Source of the DNA: Diaporthe sp. PMI_573
Taxonomy: Eukaryota > Ascomycota > Sordariomycetes > Diaporthales > Diaporthaceae
Direction: 5' to 3'
DNA: 64,000 nt
NCBI GenBank assembly: GCA_021399435.1
Contig: JAJTUP010000030.1
Span: forward strand, 620,001 to 684,000
The notes under the pieces were generated by a model that made no database searches, was not told the DNA's origin, and worked only from the letters and a program-made list of their open reading frames with translations. Below are positions 22,393 to 33,453 of the stretch, piece after piece. Every line of letters starts with the position of its first letter. Position 1 is the stretch's first letter. The translations under genes were made by a program, and so were the position numbers.

Positions 22393-23345
22393 TCAGCTCC
22401 TATTCACATCATCCTCGTGAAAGACGAGCACCCTGACCTCGATACTATGTCTCGGATCCTTGTCGACCATTTCAGGGTCGGTAAAAGCGGCGTGTGGGAC
22501 CCTCCGAGCACGCCCATCAGTCTTCCAGTCGTAGCATTTGATCAGCATCACCTGCTCCGGAGTCTGCTGGCTCTTGTAGTACCAGCGATGGTTCTTGTTG
22601 GGCAGGATCGTACACGGCTCTCCCACCCAGCCGGGATGAATCAGCTTGACTGGGAGGATATCCTCGTCCGGTACCGAGTGCGAGTCGCAGACTGCCAATG
22701 GGTCCTTGTGGATGGTCTTGATCGGGCGCCACACATTGATGATCTGGAAACGAGACTCTAACAGACGAGGGGCATCCTCGCCGAGATGGCGGGTGACGTG
22801 TTGCCTCGCGGCCCATTCCGACTGGTCGATATGGGCCCGCTTCACTGGTCGCCGCTCGTCGTCCGAGTCTGCAGCCGTGGGGTTCGGTCGCCGAATGGTG
22901 TGGTCAAAGACATGAAGTCGTGAAGCGCCGGTCCTAGATGCAACATGTCAGCCTGATGCTGTCATGCCAGCTGTAGAAACCGGTGTGCATTTCCAAGCAC
23001 TTACACCTCACGGACCAGTTGCTCTACTTCAGGATAATACTCCTCCTTGATGCGGTCGTCATTGTCAAACACTTTCATACGGCTCACACTGTCAACGAGT
23101 TGGAACCCGTGACTGTCGAGTGTGAACTGATCCTCGCTTCCAGTGATGTCGGTGACGAGGGTGTCCAGCTCAATAGAGGGTTGATTGAACGTGCTTCTCT
23201 TGCCTGCAATACTCGGGGCATGTTCTGTTCCGTCGCCAGGATCTCTGTAATAATTGATCGTGGTTTGAACATGTCGTGGCTTAACACCAAGCGTTGGCTT
23301 GACACCAAACGTTGGTGGCACCATCTGAATCTTTTCCACTAGCAT
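22393..23345 (-). CDS. AsaB/CmcJ-like hydroxylase-desaturase family enzyme
   Basis: Two exons, 23345-23005 and 22933-22393, give 293 aa. The 71-nt intron (donor GTAAGT, acceptor CTAG) joins in phase 2 to recreate the family core TGASRLHVFDHTIRRP. Other family hallmarks are the N-terminal TTINYYRDP, the GFQLVDS segment, EEYYPEVEQLV, AHIDQSEWAARQHV, and WRPIKTIHKDPLAVCD. These match the CmcJ/AsaB group (cephamycin 7-methoxylation P8 chain and aspergillic-acid AsaB relatives), usually annotated as hydroxylase/desaturase and found often in fungal metabolite clusters; the H-x-D near HIDQS is a possible metal ligand. It is the leftmost gene of the cluster and is transcribed away from P450-A across a shared 768-nt promoter. 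The exact reaction is unknown. Confidence 0.88.
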
Positions 23346-24113
23346 TGTAAAGGCTTCCCCAATGATTGATATTGTCTTGTGCGTAACGATGGCAGCTGTT
23401 TGGCAGCTAGTCTAGGCTTTTTGCTGCTGAGATATTAGCATTCTCTTGTGTTTTTGGACGGCGACCAAGGCGCTAAACGGCAACACTCCGGGCGGGCGTC
23501 TTGGTTAGGAAGGATGCCGCCTCAAAACTGCACGTAAGGTTTCATGCGTGATGCCGTGAGGACTTCGAATGCGCCTAGGAGCTCAAAATGAACGTGTCTA
23601 TATTGATATTCATCTCACTACCTAGGTACCAGAATTGAACTCATATACCGGGTAGGAAAACAGAGCCAAAACTTAAGGAGTCCTGTGGCTGGGATCCTGC
23701 CGTTCTCACAGGGGAGAGCCGGTTCCCACTACGAGAGTCAGTGGGAAGACCTCGGCGCGTCGATATGCAACCTGCGCCATGACGTTCGAATTGGACTCTG
23801 TGTCTTACCTTGCAGGTTATGTCAATTACATTCAGGTTCAAATGATAACTTTATGAATACACACTCCAGCACTTATGATTGGCTGTTCCGTTCCTTTTGC
23901 TGGATTTTGGCGCATGCAAATGTCCTCCGGTGAGATAGGTACCGTAGAGTAGTCTACCTGAGTCGTTAAATGTCGGTGTTATTCCGCTTTCGTCCAGACC
24001 CCGAGGCAAAGACAGGGTTGTGGTAGCTTCGCTGCAGCCAACAACCAGTCAACTTGAGCCACAGACTGTGCAAGCCAACGCAAAGTCATGCTCAATTATC
24101 CAGCATCACGAAT
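23346..24113. promoter_or_regulatory. Divergent intergenic promoter between the AsaB-like gene and P450-A
   Basis: 768 nt separate the start codons of two oppositely transcribed cluster genes, so both promoters must lie here. No specific operator is recognised by eye. Shared use by the cluster regulator is an inference. Confidence 0.5.
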
Positions 24114-26090
24114 ATGGCTATCATCGGAATGCCTTCATCCCTGGGACTGGCGCGGGAATATTCCTCTGCCGTTGCCATCGTGATCCTGGCATGTGTAAGT
24201 CCACCAAATGCACGGCTCTCATTGCCATATTGGTCATGTTCTAACACGTTTGAATAGTGCGTAGCATATACAGGCTATCATATCATATATAACATTTTCT
24301 TCCACCCTTTGGCCAGTTTTCCAGGCCCGTTGTTGGCTCGATCATCGCTGGTGAGTCAAAGTAGTCATCAATGCTTCCCAGAATACGGTTGGATCTAAGC
24401 TATCTTACAGATATGGAGAATCTATCACTCTATGACCGGGAAATTCCACCTGGCGATTCAAGATCAGCATCAAAGACTTGGTGGGTCTGTTTTTGCTTTC
24501 TGGGAAAGAGTAGAATATTGACTCTTCACAAGGTCCAGTAGTCAGGATCTCTCCCAATGAGCTGTCTTTCGCGTCGGTACAATCCTGGAGGGACATTTAC
24601 GGCCATGCCACCGGGGGTAGGCAGATAATGACGAAAAGCGAGTTTTACGACATGTACGGGTCCGGCTTCGATTCTCTCTGCATCGGCAGCGAGAGAGACC
24701 CCAGGAAGCATGCCCAAATGAAAAAGTCGCTATCAGCCGCATTCTCAACAAAAGCCCTAGTACAGCAGGAAAGCATCGTTAGGCGATGTGTAGACGGTTT
24801 CGTCCAACGTCTTGGTGCGGATGGCGCGACTGAAAAGGGGCTCAACATGACCAAATGGTTCGAAATGATCGCATTTGACATCCTTGGTGAAATGGCTTTC
24901 GGGGAAACCTTTCACTGTGTCGAGAATGGTAAAACGACCTCAAACACGAAACTGGCAGTCAAAAGCTGATCTTTAATTCTCAAGGAAAACCGCATTTCTG
25001 GTCCGAGATGATTGTCAAACATTTGTTCTTCGTCACCGTGTTGGACAACTTGCGTCGCTACCCGTTGATCGCGGCTATCGGACGCTGTTGTCTGCCTCGT
25101 TTAACCGTTTCCGTGCGTGACCGCCATTCAGGCTATAGCCGGGAAAAAGTGGCGAGGCGAGTAACGAGACCCCTTCTTGCGCACCTGGTTAGCTAACGTT
25201 GCAACAGGAGACTAAACGCCACGTCAGGGCGGGAGGACTTCTTGAGGAACATTTCAGAAAAGGTCAAGAGCGGCGAAGTCAGCCAGGAAGAAATGACTGC
25301 TCATGCATCCACACTGGTGTAAGTGTCTGATATATCTGTGTCTACCGAAAGTTGGCTGACAGGAGCTCGCCTTAGCATTGCCGGTGGAGAGACAGTCGCC
25401 ACGTTCCTGGCTGCAGTCACATACTTCCTCCTGAAGAACCCTGCAGCTTATTACCGGCTGCAGCAGGAAATTCGCGGCCGATACAAGGATGGGGATGAGA
25501 TCACGGCCATGTCTGCACAACAACTTCCATACTTGCAAGCGGTGATCTCCGAGGGACTAAGAATATACCCGCCTGGGTCACAAGGATTTCCGCGCACCTG
25601 TCCCGGTGCCAATATTGATGGACGCTGGGTACCACAGGGAGTAAGTGATTTAATGCATTATTCTTATATGAGGATGTTGATTGACACCGTGCGAAAGGTC
25701 GAGGTTTATACTAGTGCGTGGACTGTCACTCATGACGAAAACAATTTCCATGATCCATATACATTCAAGCCGGAACGGTGGCTAGATCCGGCTCGCAAAG
25801 ACAACCTCGAAGCAAGCCAGCCGTTCTCTCTAGGCCTTCGAGGTTGCCTCGGCAAGAAGTGAGTAGAATTCTCCTATTGCAGCTCTCTGACTTTGCCCTG
25901 TAAGCTAATCTTCCTATCTAACTTCTGCAGTTTTGCTCTGGTCGAGATCAACCTGATCATGGCAAAAGTCCATTTCGCATACGACTTGGAGCTTCGGGAT
26001 GTGAACTTGGATTGGGTCCAGCAGAGCCAAATGCATGTGATGTGGAGTAAGCCCGCGATGCATGTGAGCTTTTACCCCGCTAGGAAGTAG
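24114..26090 (+). CDS. Cytochrome P450 monooxygenase A (terpene cluster)
   Basis: Nine exons: 24114-24194, 24258-24350, 24411-24480, 24533-24928, 24985-25156, 25208-25318, 25376-25640, 25698-25858 and 25931-26090, giving 502 aa. The fifth intron (25157-25207) must use a GC donor, AG|GCGAGT; the nearby GT four bases later (25161) would break the frame. The N-terminus is a membrane anchor (about 15-45) followed by FHPLASFPGP. P450 marks: AGGET in the I-helix (310-314), EGLR (367-370), FKPERW (about 419-424), and the heme loop FSLGLRGCLGKN with ligand Cys446. It is an ER-bound, NADPH-P450-reductase-dependent oxygenase, likely oxidising the terpene. Its exon lengths closely match those of P450-B, so the two are duplicates. 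Its 3' end overlaps the opposite-strand gene at 26080 by 11 nt. Confidence 0.92.
25157..25207 (+). other. Non-canonical GC-AG intron in P450-A
   Basis: 51 nt. The donor AG|GCGAGT fits the strict consensus of GC-AG introns; a GCTAAC branch site at about 25191-25196 precedes acceptor CAACAG. Only this donor joins the KVAR and RLN codons in phase 2, and it restores the same phase and downstream exon length (111 nt) found at the matching junction of P450-B. Confidence 0.8.
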
Positions 26091-26586
26091 CGGTACCTTC
26101 TCTCAATTGCCTTTCCTCCTTCTTTAAGAGATAGTTGAGGTAGTCGTATGCTTCTTTGACAGTGTCCTTGGCCCAGAAAAGGGGTGTTCCTCCTTCGCGG
26201 AGATCCTCGAAGACGGGGTGCATAATTCCGTCTATGGCCTTTGCCGATAATCCGAGGCTCTTCAAGTCGGCTCGCCATTCTTCGTCGGTCATAGGATCGG
26301 CATCCCGGCTTTTGTTTTCCATGTGTTGAATTGCCTCGTCCATCAATGTTCGCTCGCGTTCCGGGAACAGGGCAGCTTGGCGTTCCCACTCTGGTACGAT
26401 GACTGTCGAAGCTATATCCTCATCAAAGCCGCACCATATCAAAGTCTCCGATGAGTGGAGCGCCTCCGGTAGTTCAAGAACCTCCCATACCCCCGAGGAG
26501 CGTGGAACTGATATTAGGCGCCAACTTCTGGCACGCTGTGCAGAGTGCAGGCTAGAGTCCGCGGCTTCCGTCCCTGGCGATGCCAT
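26080..26586 (-). CDS. Hypothetical 168-aa protein
   Basis: A single open frame from ATG 26586. The protein is acidic, has no signal peptide or membrane segment, and ends in a Lys/Glu-rich helix (YLNYLLKKEERQL). The centre has a small conserved-looking piece (MTDEEWRADLKSLGLSAKAIDGI) resembling a helix-turn-helix or UBA-like fold, but I do not recognise the family. It converges on P450-A and overlaps its stop region by 11 nt. It may be a bystander inside the cluster or an accessory protein. An upstream exon cannot be excluded. Confidence 0.6.
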   Translation of the reverse strand: MASPGTEAADSSLHSAQRARSWRLISVPRSSGVWEVLELPEALHSSETLIWCGFDEDIASTVIVPEWERQAALFPERERTLMDEAIQHMENKSRDADPMTDEEWRADLKSLGLSAKAIDGIMHPVFEDLREGGTPLFWAKDTVKEAYDYLNYLLKKEERQLREGTATS

Positions 26587-27957
26587 CGCTGATCGTTTGT
26601 TGTATGTGGACAGTGAAATTGTACGCGCCTCTGTCTTTTGATGGTGAAAAGTGACTTGCAGGTGCCGGGAAGAATGTGGAGCTTCAACTTCTACCGGGAA
26701 TTGAGCTCTTGGCTGAGATTTTATGCATTATTGCCCTGTCAACGGGTTCGCACTAAACACGATCCAGTACTGTAGGGCCAGAGCCGGAGCCGGTCTCTGC
26801 TCACGCACAGAACCTACCTAATGGCAGCCCGATTGCTTACTACTTAGGTAGTTTATGCCTACAGGTTCGTGAGCCATGCCCGGGTGGTCTACTACATAGA
26901 CGCCATGGCCGCGTAGCGGACATCCGAGCGTACTGTAGCTTATAATACCCAATCTCCTATATGCCGGTGATGGATCTCTTGTGGAATGGCATTTTTTGGA
27001 ATGACCTCGTATAGGACGACCTCCTAGAGGGAAACTACTAGTGATATGACCCTCTTACTATATAGGATTACAACCGTATTTCAAACGTACTGTTGTCGGC
27101 ATTGTATGATATCTAGTGCTCGGTCTTTGATCGTTTACCACTGCGTGAAGGGACTGGCTAAAGCTGTACAGGGGCATGTGCACGAGTTAACAACGACATC
27201 ACCCACCTACAGTAGAGGATAACCGGGTAGCAGGCGAGCAAGCGACAGGGGCTCCATAATGACGTTTTCGATTTTTTTCGATTTTTTTTTAGTAGATTTT
27301 TCTGAGTTTCTGTGACAGTATACCTAGTTATGTGTCTCGCGATAGCTTCGACCTTGACGGGTTGAGAGCTTGTCAACAGCGCCGGCCCGAATAGCGGCAG
27401 AGACTAGGCACGGCTCAACACTAAGACTTATAGTGCAAAGTAGTGGCATCTAACAGAGCACTGGTTTGCAGAAGTAGATTGGAAAGTCACTGTTTAAAGC
27501 CTTGCATAGCGAATCTCACTGTTATCGTCGATAAGACACATTGTTCCTTGTCCTTATAGGACACTTGCTGCCGTTCCAGCTTAGTAGAGGAACTCAAAGA
27601 ATACAAATAGTCCATACCTAGTTATGTAATTGCTTCCTTCGTCGCTGCCGGGAGTCAGACTTTGTCCTGTTGCCAAATCTTCTCAGTGGCATGTTGTGGC
27701 CGAGTGCCCGGACCTGAGGGTAGAGCGGAACCTCCCAAAACGGAAGTGCTCCGGGCCAAATTCACCTGGCCGGGACAAGGCCTAGGAAATTGTTACCAGC
27801 ATTGATTTCACAAGTGTGCAACAAGTTTTGAATAAGGCATCGCAGTTACCTAGTCCTATCTAACTCATCATCAGCCAAACAATAGATTTGCTCAGACTCC
27901 ATCTATCCTATTCCTGTCCATCAATCGCTGCACGCAATCATTGTACCCACTTCCATC
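26587..27957. other. AT-leaning intergenic region with a 14-nt direct repeat
   Basis: About 1.4 kb before the 2OG oxygenase gene. It has T-runs near 27270-27300 and two perfect copies of ATACCTAGTTATGT at 27320-27333 and 27614-27627. No coding frame is convincing. The last 100 nt is the CT/CA-rich 5' leader of the oxygenase gene. Confidence 0.55.
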
Positions 27958-29140
27958 ATGACTTCTTCAGTTGCATTGCCGGAGAAAATTGCTAAAGAAG
28001 ATGCTGATCTACGGATTGTATCTCTTCAAGGTCTCATGGATGGAGAGAAAAATGCCCAAGAGAATCTGTTGAAGGCCTGCACTGATCTGGGCTTTTTCTA
28101 TCTCGACTGCCGGGATGTCGACTCCGGGCGTGTGATGCAAGACGTTCAAAATATGTACACGCTGGCCACAAGCTTTTATGACCTTCCTCAGGAGACCAAG
28201 AATAAGTGGTTCGTGGATAGAGATCACGATGAAGATCTGGTTCTGGGGTGAGCTCATATTCACGGATCAGCTTGACCAGCCCGAATTTGAAACCGCAGGC
28301 TAACATGTTTTGCTAGATATAAGCCAGCGGGCCACGGAAATGGGCCTGTGGAGGGAGTCAAGGATGGGTTCGAGGGATTGATGGTAAGGATTTGTAGTTC
28401 ACGGTCCTGCTATTATGACTGACAGGGTACAGCTCATGGAACATCCCATTTCTAAAGTTATCGATGCCGCCTCAATGCCAGGCCCTGAAGCTATCTCGTC
28501 CCGGCTTGCTCCCCTGAAACAGGCCAACTCGACTTTCCGTGATATCAGCACCCTTCTACTCACGCGTCTGTCCTCGGCCTTAGGACTCCCAGACAACCTG
28601 GCGTACCAACAGTATCACCGCAAGAACAAGGTCTGCCCGACTGCTCTTGGCCTTCTCAAGTACACGCTCGCCGACATGGAACCGGACAAAGTAGGACAGA
28701 TCGCGCACACCGATGCTGGCAGTCTCTCCATCGTCTTCACCGAGGTCGCCGGTCTCCAGGTTCTGAAGCCGAACGAAGAGCAATGGTACTACATAGCACC
28801 CAAGCCAGGCCACGCGGTGGTGAACGTCGGTGACGCCCTCCGGTTTATCTCCGGGGGCGTGCTGGAGTCGAGCTTGCATCGCATCATTCCGCATAAGGAC
28901 GAGAAGGCGAGGCACAAATATTCGATTGTGTACCTTCTGCGGCCGGAAATGGATGCCGAGTTTGTTGACGCTGAGGGCGTAACATGGAAGGGCTTGGAAT
29001 GGACCAACAAGAAGCATGCGGTGTTTCGTGCTTCGGCAGAGGAGCAAGCCCAGGGGACTTATTTGACTGGGAGAGACGGGTATGTGGGTCATTGGAACCC
29101 GGAGCAAGATCCGGAGGGTCAGACAATCACCGTTGGGTGA
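27958..29140 (+). CDS. 2-oxoglutarate/Fe(II)-dependent oxygenase (isopenicillin-N-synthase-like fold)
   Basis: Three exons, 27958-28247, 28317-28383 and 28433-29140, give 354 aa. Introns are 69 and 49 nt; the second accepts at GTACAG in phase 0. The N-terminal half has the family's LGFFYLDC segment and a KPAGHGNGP loop; the C-terminal half has the iron triad H211-T-D213 and H268 (in SSLHRI). The 2OG-binding RxS motif appears as K281-Y-S283, i.e. Lys in place of the usual Arg. Such enzymes hydroxylate, desaturate or rearrange substrates using O2 and 2-oxoglutarate in the cytosol. Flanked by two related P450 genes, it probably tailors the terpene or its side chain. Family assignment is firm; the substrate is unknown. 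Confidence 0.92.
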
Positions 29141-29371
29141 TGTATGGGTTCAGTCTCTAGATATATGTTCGGGCTTTGATGAGAATAGCCGAAATATTAT
29201 TGAGTATCAAAAATGAATACATATCTCTATTATTATCTACTGACATACGATGTAATTGTTACTAACGCGACAAAGAGTTTCATTTCTGAATACTCATAAT
29301 TTCATCAAGTTATCGGCGTTTTATAATAAGCTGTACAATATCTTTCTCTTCAATATCAGTAAAACAGGCCT

Positions 29372-31511
29372 TCAGTCAGTCCTCGGCTTTACTAGGACTT
29401 TCATGCTAGGCTTTTGCCAGAGAGTGTGCATCTGGGACTGGGCATGCCAATCGAGGCTCTGATCAACCATCTCCAAGTCATATTTGTAATGAATCTTGGC
29501 AAGGATCGTGCGCATTTCCATCCATCCTAGACTACGCGGTGGACTTCATGTCAGCTAGACTGCCTCGTACGCGAGATCTCAGTTGTCCGTACCTTTGTCC
29601 GAGGCAGTTCCTACTGCCGAGAGAGAATGGCTGGCTGGCGTCGAGGACGTCGTGATTCTCAGTATCCGTCCATCTCTTGGGCTCGAATACCCATGGATCG
29701 TGGAAGTTTCCCGCTGACATGGACGCTGCAAGAGGGTTGGTTGAGACAATGGTCTGCATCCCGTAGGTCAGTATGCTCGTGGGCTCCGGATCCACGGGAA
29801 CAACGTGGCAAGGGAAACAACCACACTTACGCCTCCAGGGACGAAATTCCCATCAACAACGCCACCTTCCGAGGGCACAACTCGCGGCAGTGGGAAAGGT
29901 AAGGGTGGATACATTCGCATTCCTTCCAGTATCACGGCTTTCAAGTATTCAAGTGGTGCTGTCGAAGCGTCGTTGATCTGCTCGTACGATTCGAATGAGG
30001 TACGAACCTCTTGCTGCAAAGTATGCAGGATGTCAGGGTTCTTTTGAAGGTAATACGTAATGCACGCGAGGGCTGTGGCGGTTGTTTCACTCCCTGCGAT
30101 TCTGCGTGAATTATTAGCCAAACAACTTGAAGTCTTTTCTAGAGATTGTGTAACGCCATACACGAAGTCTGAGGAATGAGCTGCAATTTGCACGTCAGAC
30201 AGGTTGTCTGTCTGTCGATGCTCTAAAATCTTTGTCAGAAAGTCTTTGCGGTCCGTCTTTTGGTTGATCCGTCTTCATGATACGTCAGCTTGAAGAACAC
30301 ATCTAGGCGACTGGAGGTGGGCAACGTACTTCTGAACAAGGTCCATGGTGTTCGCTTCGTGTCGACGCGTGTCTTCGATCAGCTTTTTGAGAAGGCCGGG
30401 AAACACGGTTTTGAAGATTTCTCCAATCAGAGGGAATCTTTTGAAGGAATCTGCTAAAGCTCCCAATCGAAGACTCTTGACCACAATTGAGACCCAAGGA
30501 TGTTCCGTGCCTGATGGCACAGTTTTAGTAATGATCTCAGAACATGTGCTTGAAGCTCGCCCACTTACCAGATTTGATCCCATCAAAGGACTGGCCGAAA
30601 GCCAGACTTCCGATTACTGTGTTTTAATCCATAAATCAGTAAAGTGATAGAAACTGGATATGAGAAGGGCTCCTCGTTTTAGCGGCTTTGGACCTTTTAC
30701 ACCACCGTCATGGACGTAAGCAAACAAGGGTGGTGAGTCCGGCTTCCAAGAACGTACTATCAAATGTTGCGAGATTGAACCACGTTACTATGTCAATTCC
30801 TGGACCGTCTTTGCCCTCTTCGCCTATTTTCGTTACGAAACGGTCAATGACTTCAGAGATGAGATACTCCTGGTCTCGAAGGGAGCGGTCCGAGAAGGCA
30901 TCGCGTAGGTATTTCCGCATATGAGCATGCTCGTCCGGATCGCGCACGCTCACAATCGAGTGTGCCTCAGCTGCGAAGTTTCCTCCGTCGTAAAAGTCGC
31001 TTTTTATGAAAGTAGCGTGGCCCTTCTTCTTGTCGTAAATGTCTCTCCATGATTGGGCGGTGTTGAATGAAAGCTCGTTGGGGGCGACCCGCACAACAGG
31101 GCCTATGCACAAATAAGCTCTAAGCCCTGGACACAGATCTGACTCGTGCATATTCCAGACTTACCGTATTTCTCGTGGAGCTTCAGTATCTCATATGGCT
31201 GGCGACCGCCTAAGAACCTTTTACAGTGAGAGAACTATCGTGGTATTCTTCGTCAGCATCGTTTCTTTTCACCTTCTCGAGTCCACCCCTTGATTTCATC
31301 TTACATCGCTCAGATGAGCCGAGAATGGGCCCGGGAAGCAGGACAGAGGATGCCTCCATGCTTTGATCAGTCTCACAACAGTGTAAGACACGGTAATCTG
31401 GAAGTCTGGTCAGTAGTGGGTTGGAAAGACTTGCTTCATCGTCTTCGGGTCACGTACAAACACCAGAGCCCAGACAACGATTTGGCCGAGTGGCTGGCTT
31501 GAGACATTCAT
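29372..31511 (-). CDS. Cytochrome P450 monooxygenase B (terpene cluster)
   Basis: Ten exons on the minus strand: 31511-31458, 31397-31305, 31234-31165, 31102-30758, 30616-30569, 30510-30330, 30272-30162, 30101-29831, 29753-29593 and 29531-29372, giving 497 aa. All introns have GT donors and phases agree throughout. Marks: a short N-terminal membrane anchor then CFPGPF, GPVVRVAPNELSF, AGSET (303-307), EGMR (360-363), FEPKRW, and the heme loop FSLGSRNCLGQ with Cys441. Exons match P450-A almost one to one (93, 70, 111, 161 and 160 nt are identical in length), with one extra intron splitting the equivalent of the 396-nt exon. It shares a divergent promoter with the SDR gene. Function is presumably oxidation of the sesquiterpene. 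The assignment of exon 3's 5' end is the least certain junction. Confidence 0.9.
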
Positions 31512-31964
31512 GATGGAGTCTACAGCGAGTAGCTCGGTGGTTAGTAGAGTGTATGGACACTTGAACTTAATTCGCGTTCGTATGACTTTGCAGAAGTATC
31601 CTCTCGCGTATCTCGACGAAGTCCTCGCGAACTTTAGAGGCTATGGAAGACGGCAATGGCGCGGGGGACGTGGCCCAAAGGGGCAACACTCCGGGGCCGT
31701 GCTTGGCGGCGGCTAGTCAACGTCGGCGGTGCCCGCCTATGAGCCCCGATCGCAAGGGTTGGTATGGTGTGGGGACGCGCCGTGGCGGGGCTTGTGTATA
31801 CATCAATTCAAGACCTCCCAAGTGCACCGTGGGACGGGCCGGGGACCTCCGCTGGATCATTCGACATAGCACGACATTTGAAGCGCACTTAGAAACCATA
31901 AACAGCCGGTTGACTACACGTCGTGCATCCTATCACGACTACACAGAGCGGACTAACACCCACA
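31512..31964. promoter_or_regulatory. Divergent promoter between P450-B and the SDR gene
   Basis: 453 nt between two start codons on opposite strands; 31630-31830 is locally GC-rich. Both cluster genes must take their promoters from here. No operator is assigned. Confidence 0.5.
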
Positions 31965-32986
31965 ATGACAACACTCAAGATCGAAGAGAGCGATATACCG
32001 CAGCTCGGCGGAAAGACTGCCATTATTACAGGTATGATCCAAGCGTGCGTTCGATTCACAACCAGGATGGCCTGACTTTGCCACGATAGGAGGTTCATCT
32101 GGTATTGGCCTGGCCACTGCGAAGATCATGGCGTCGAGAGGAGCGCAGGTTGTTATCCTGGATATGTGCCAGCCCCAAGAAACTTTACCAGCCGGCATCC
32201 GATATCAAAAATGCGACATCAGCAACTGGTCTGAGCTCACTGCGGCCTTCACAACTGCTGGTCCCGTTCACATTGCAGTCGCAAATGCAGGTCAGGGTGA
32301 GGACGGGTCGTATTTGACTGATGCGTACGACGAGCATGGTAATCTCCTCGAGCCTACATACAATGTCATCGACACCAACTTCCGAGGAACCCTAAACTTC
32401 ATCAAGCTTGCATTGAATAATATGAAGAAGAACAGCATCGAGGGGAGCATCGTCATCACGTCGAGCGCTACTGCGTATTCTGCAGAGCAGTCACTGCCAG
32501 TTTACAGCGGTACAAAAGCAGCAGTAGGTGGCAAAGCCCGCTTTTTGTTTCCAAATATGGTCTAACAAGTCATGGCCATAGTTGATTAATTATATGCGAG
32601 CCATGCGTTCGTCTCTCCGTGGTTCAGGCATCACCATCAATTCCGTTGCGCCGGCAGCTACCATTACTGGCCTTTTACCAGCAGACTTGGCTGCCCCTAT
32701 CATGGCAGCCGGCCTTCCTGTTAGCACGGCGCATTTTGTTGGTCTCGCGGTAGCCTACTCGGCTGTGGCATCCGAGCCAGAGAAAGTAGAGGCGTATGGA
32801 AGGGACACGGATGAATGGAAGCAAGCCCCAGGTCGGTGGAACGGGAGAACTATCCTGACGCTGGGTCAGAGATACACGGAGTTGGAGGGCCCTATATCCG
32901 ACTGCCGTCACAACTGGTTTGGTGAAGAGAATCTGCGAGAAACTAAGTTGCAACAAGCAGCTACCGACTTCAGAGGTTTAATTTGA
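31965..32986 (+). CDS. Short-chain dehydrogenase/reductase (terpene cluster)
   Basis: Three exons, 31965-32031, 32090-32523 and 32582-32986, give 301 aa. The first intron splits the cofactor loop; joined, it reads T22-G-G-S-S-G-I-G29, the Rossmann nucleotide-binding motif. The NAG motif (VANAG), the catalytic Ser148 region (ITSSATAYS) and Y161-S-G-T-K165 are all present, so the classical SDR active site is intact. It would interconvert an alcohol and a ketone on a cluster intermediate using NAD(P)H, in the cytosol. The C-terminal ~70 residues are longer than in minimal SDRs and include an acidic substrate-cap region. It lies directly upstream of the terpene cyclase on the same strand. Confidence 0.92.
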
Positions 32987-33453
32987 GGCAGCAATTCATA
33001 TCATTTGATAGACCTCGAAGACGCGGTAGAGTCTGCCTGTGGTTCCTGCGTCACACTCTAACTCTAACACCACATCATCAATTCAATCAAATTGTATCAG
33101 TGGAGACATCACGGCTTTTACTCTTTGCGGAATGGTGGCTTGTCTGGCTGGGCCGTCAGTGCGATTGGCGTGTTTTAAGTATTGTGTTATGGCTTTGGTG
33201 GCTCCCGAGGTCGGGGATTACTGTTTTGGAACAAGCTTCCGGTTCGCAATTTTTCCTGTTCAGTAGCGGCGGCCGGCCCTATGCGAACAGAGATAGGCAC
33301 CGCTGTATCATTTGTTTCATTGCACTCCAGCATTGTCAGTGGAGACGATCCATTTTTCTAGATTTACACAAAATATAACAAGCAGCCTTATGCGAGCAAT
33401 GGAACATCGGATCACTAGACCACCTCGACTTACTTCTGCCAAACCTTGCTTAA
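32987..33453. other. Intergenic region upstream of the terpene cyclase
   Basis: 467 nt holding the SDR 3' end and the cyclase promoter. A GCGGCGGCCGGCC stretch near 33266-33280 is a GC-rich patch that could be bound by a zinc-cluster factor, but no exact site is claimed. Confidence 0.45.

Noticed and set aside
25160..25208. P450-A as a frameshifted pseudogene
   Set aside because: A GC donor four bases upstream of the GT restores the frame, branch site and phase, and matches the paralogue's exon structure.
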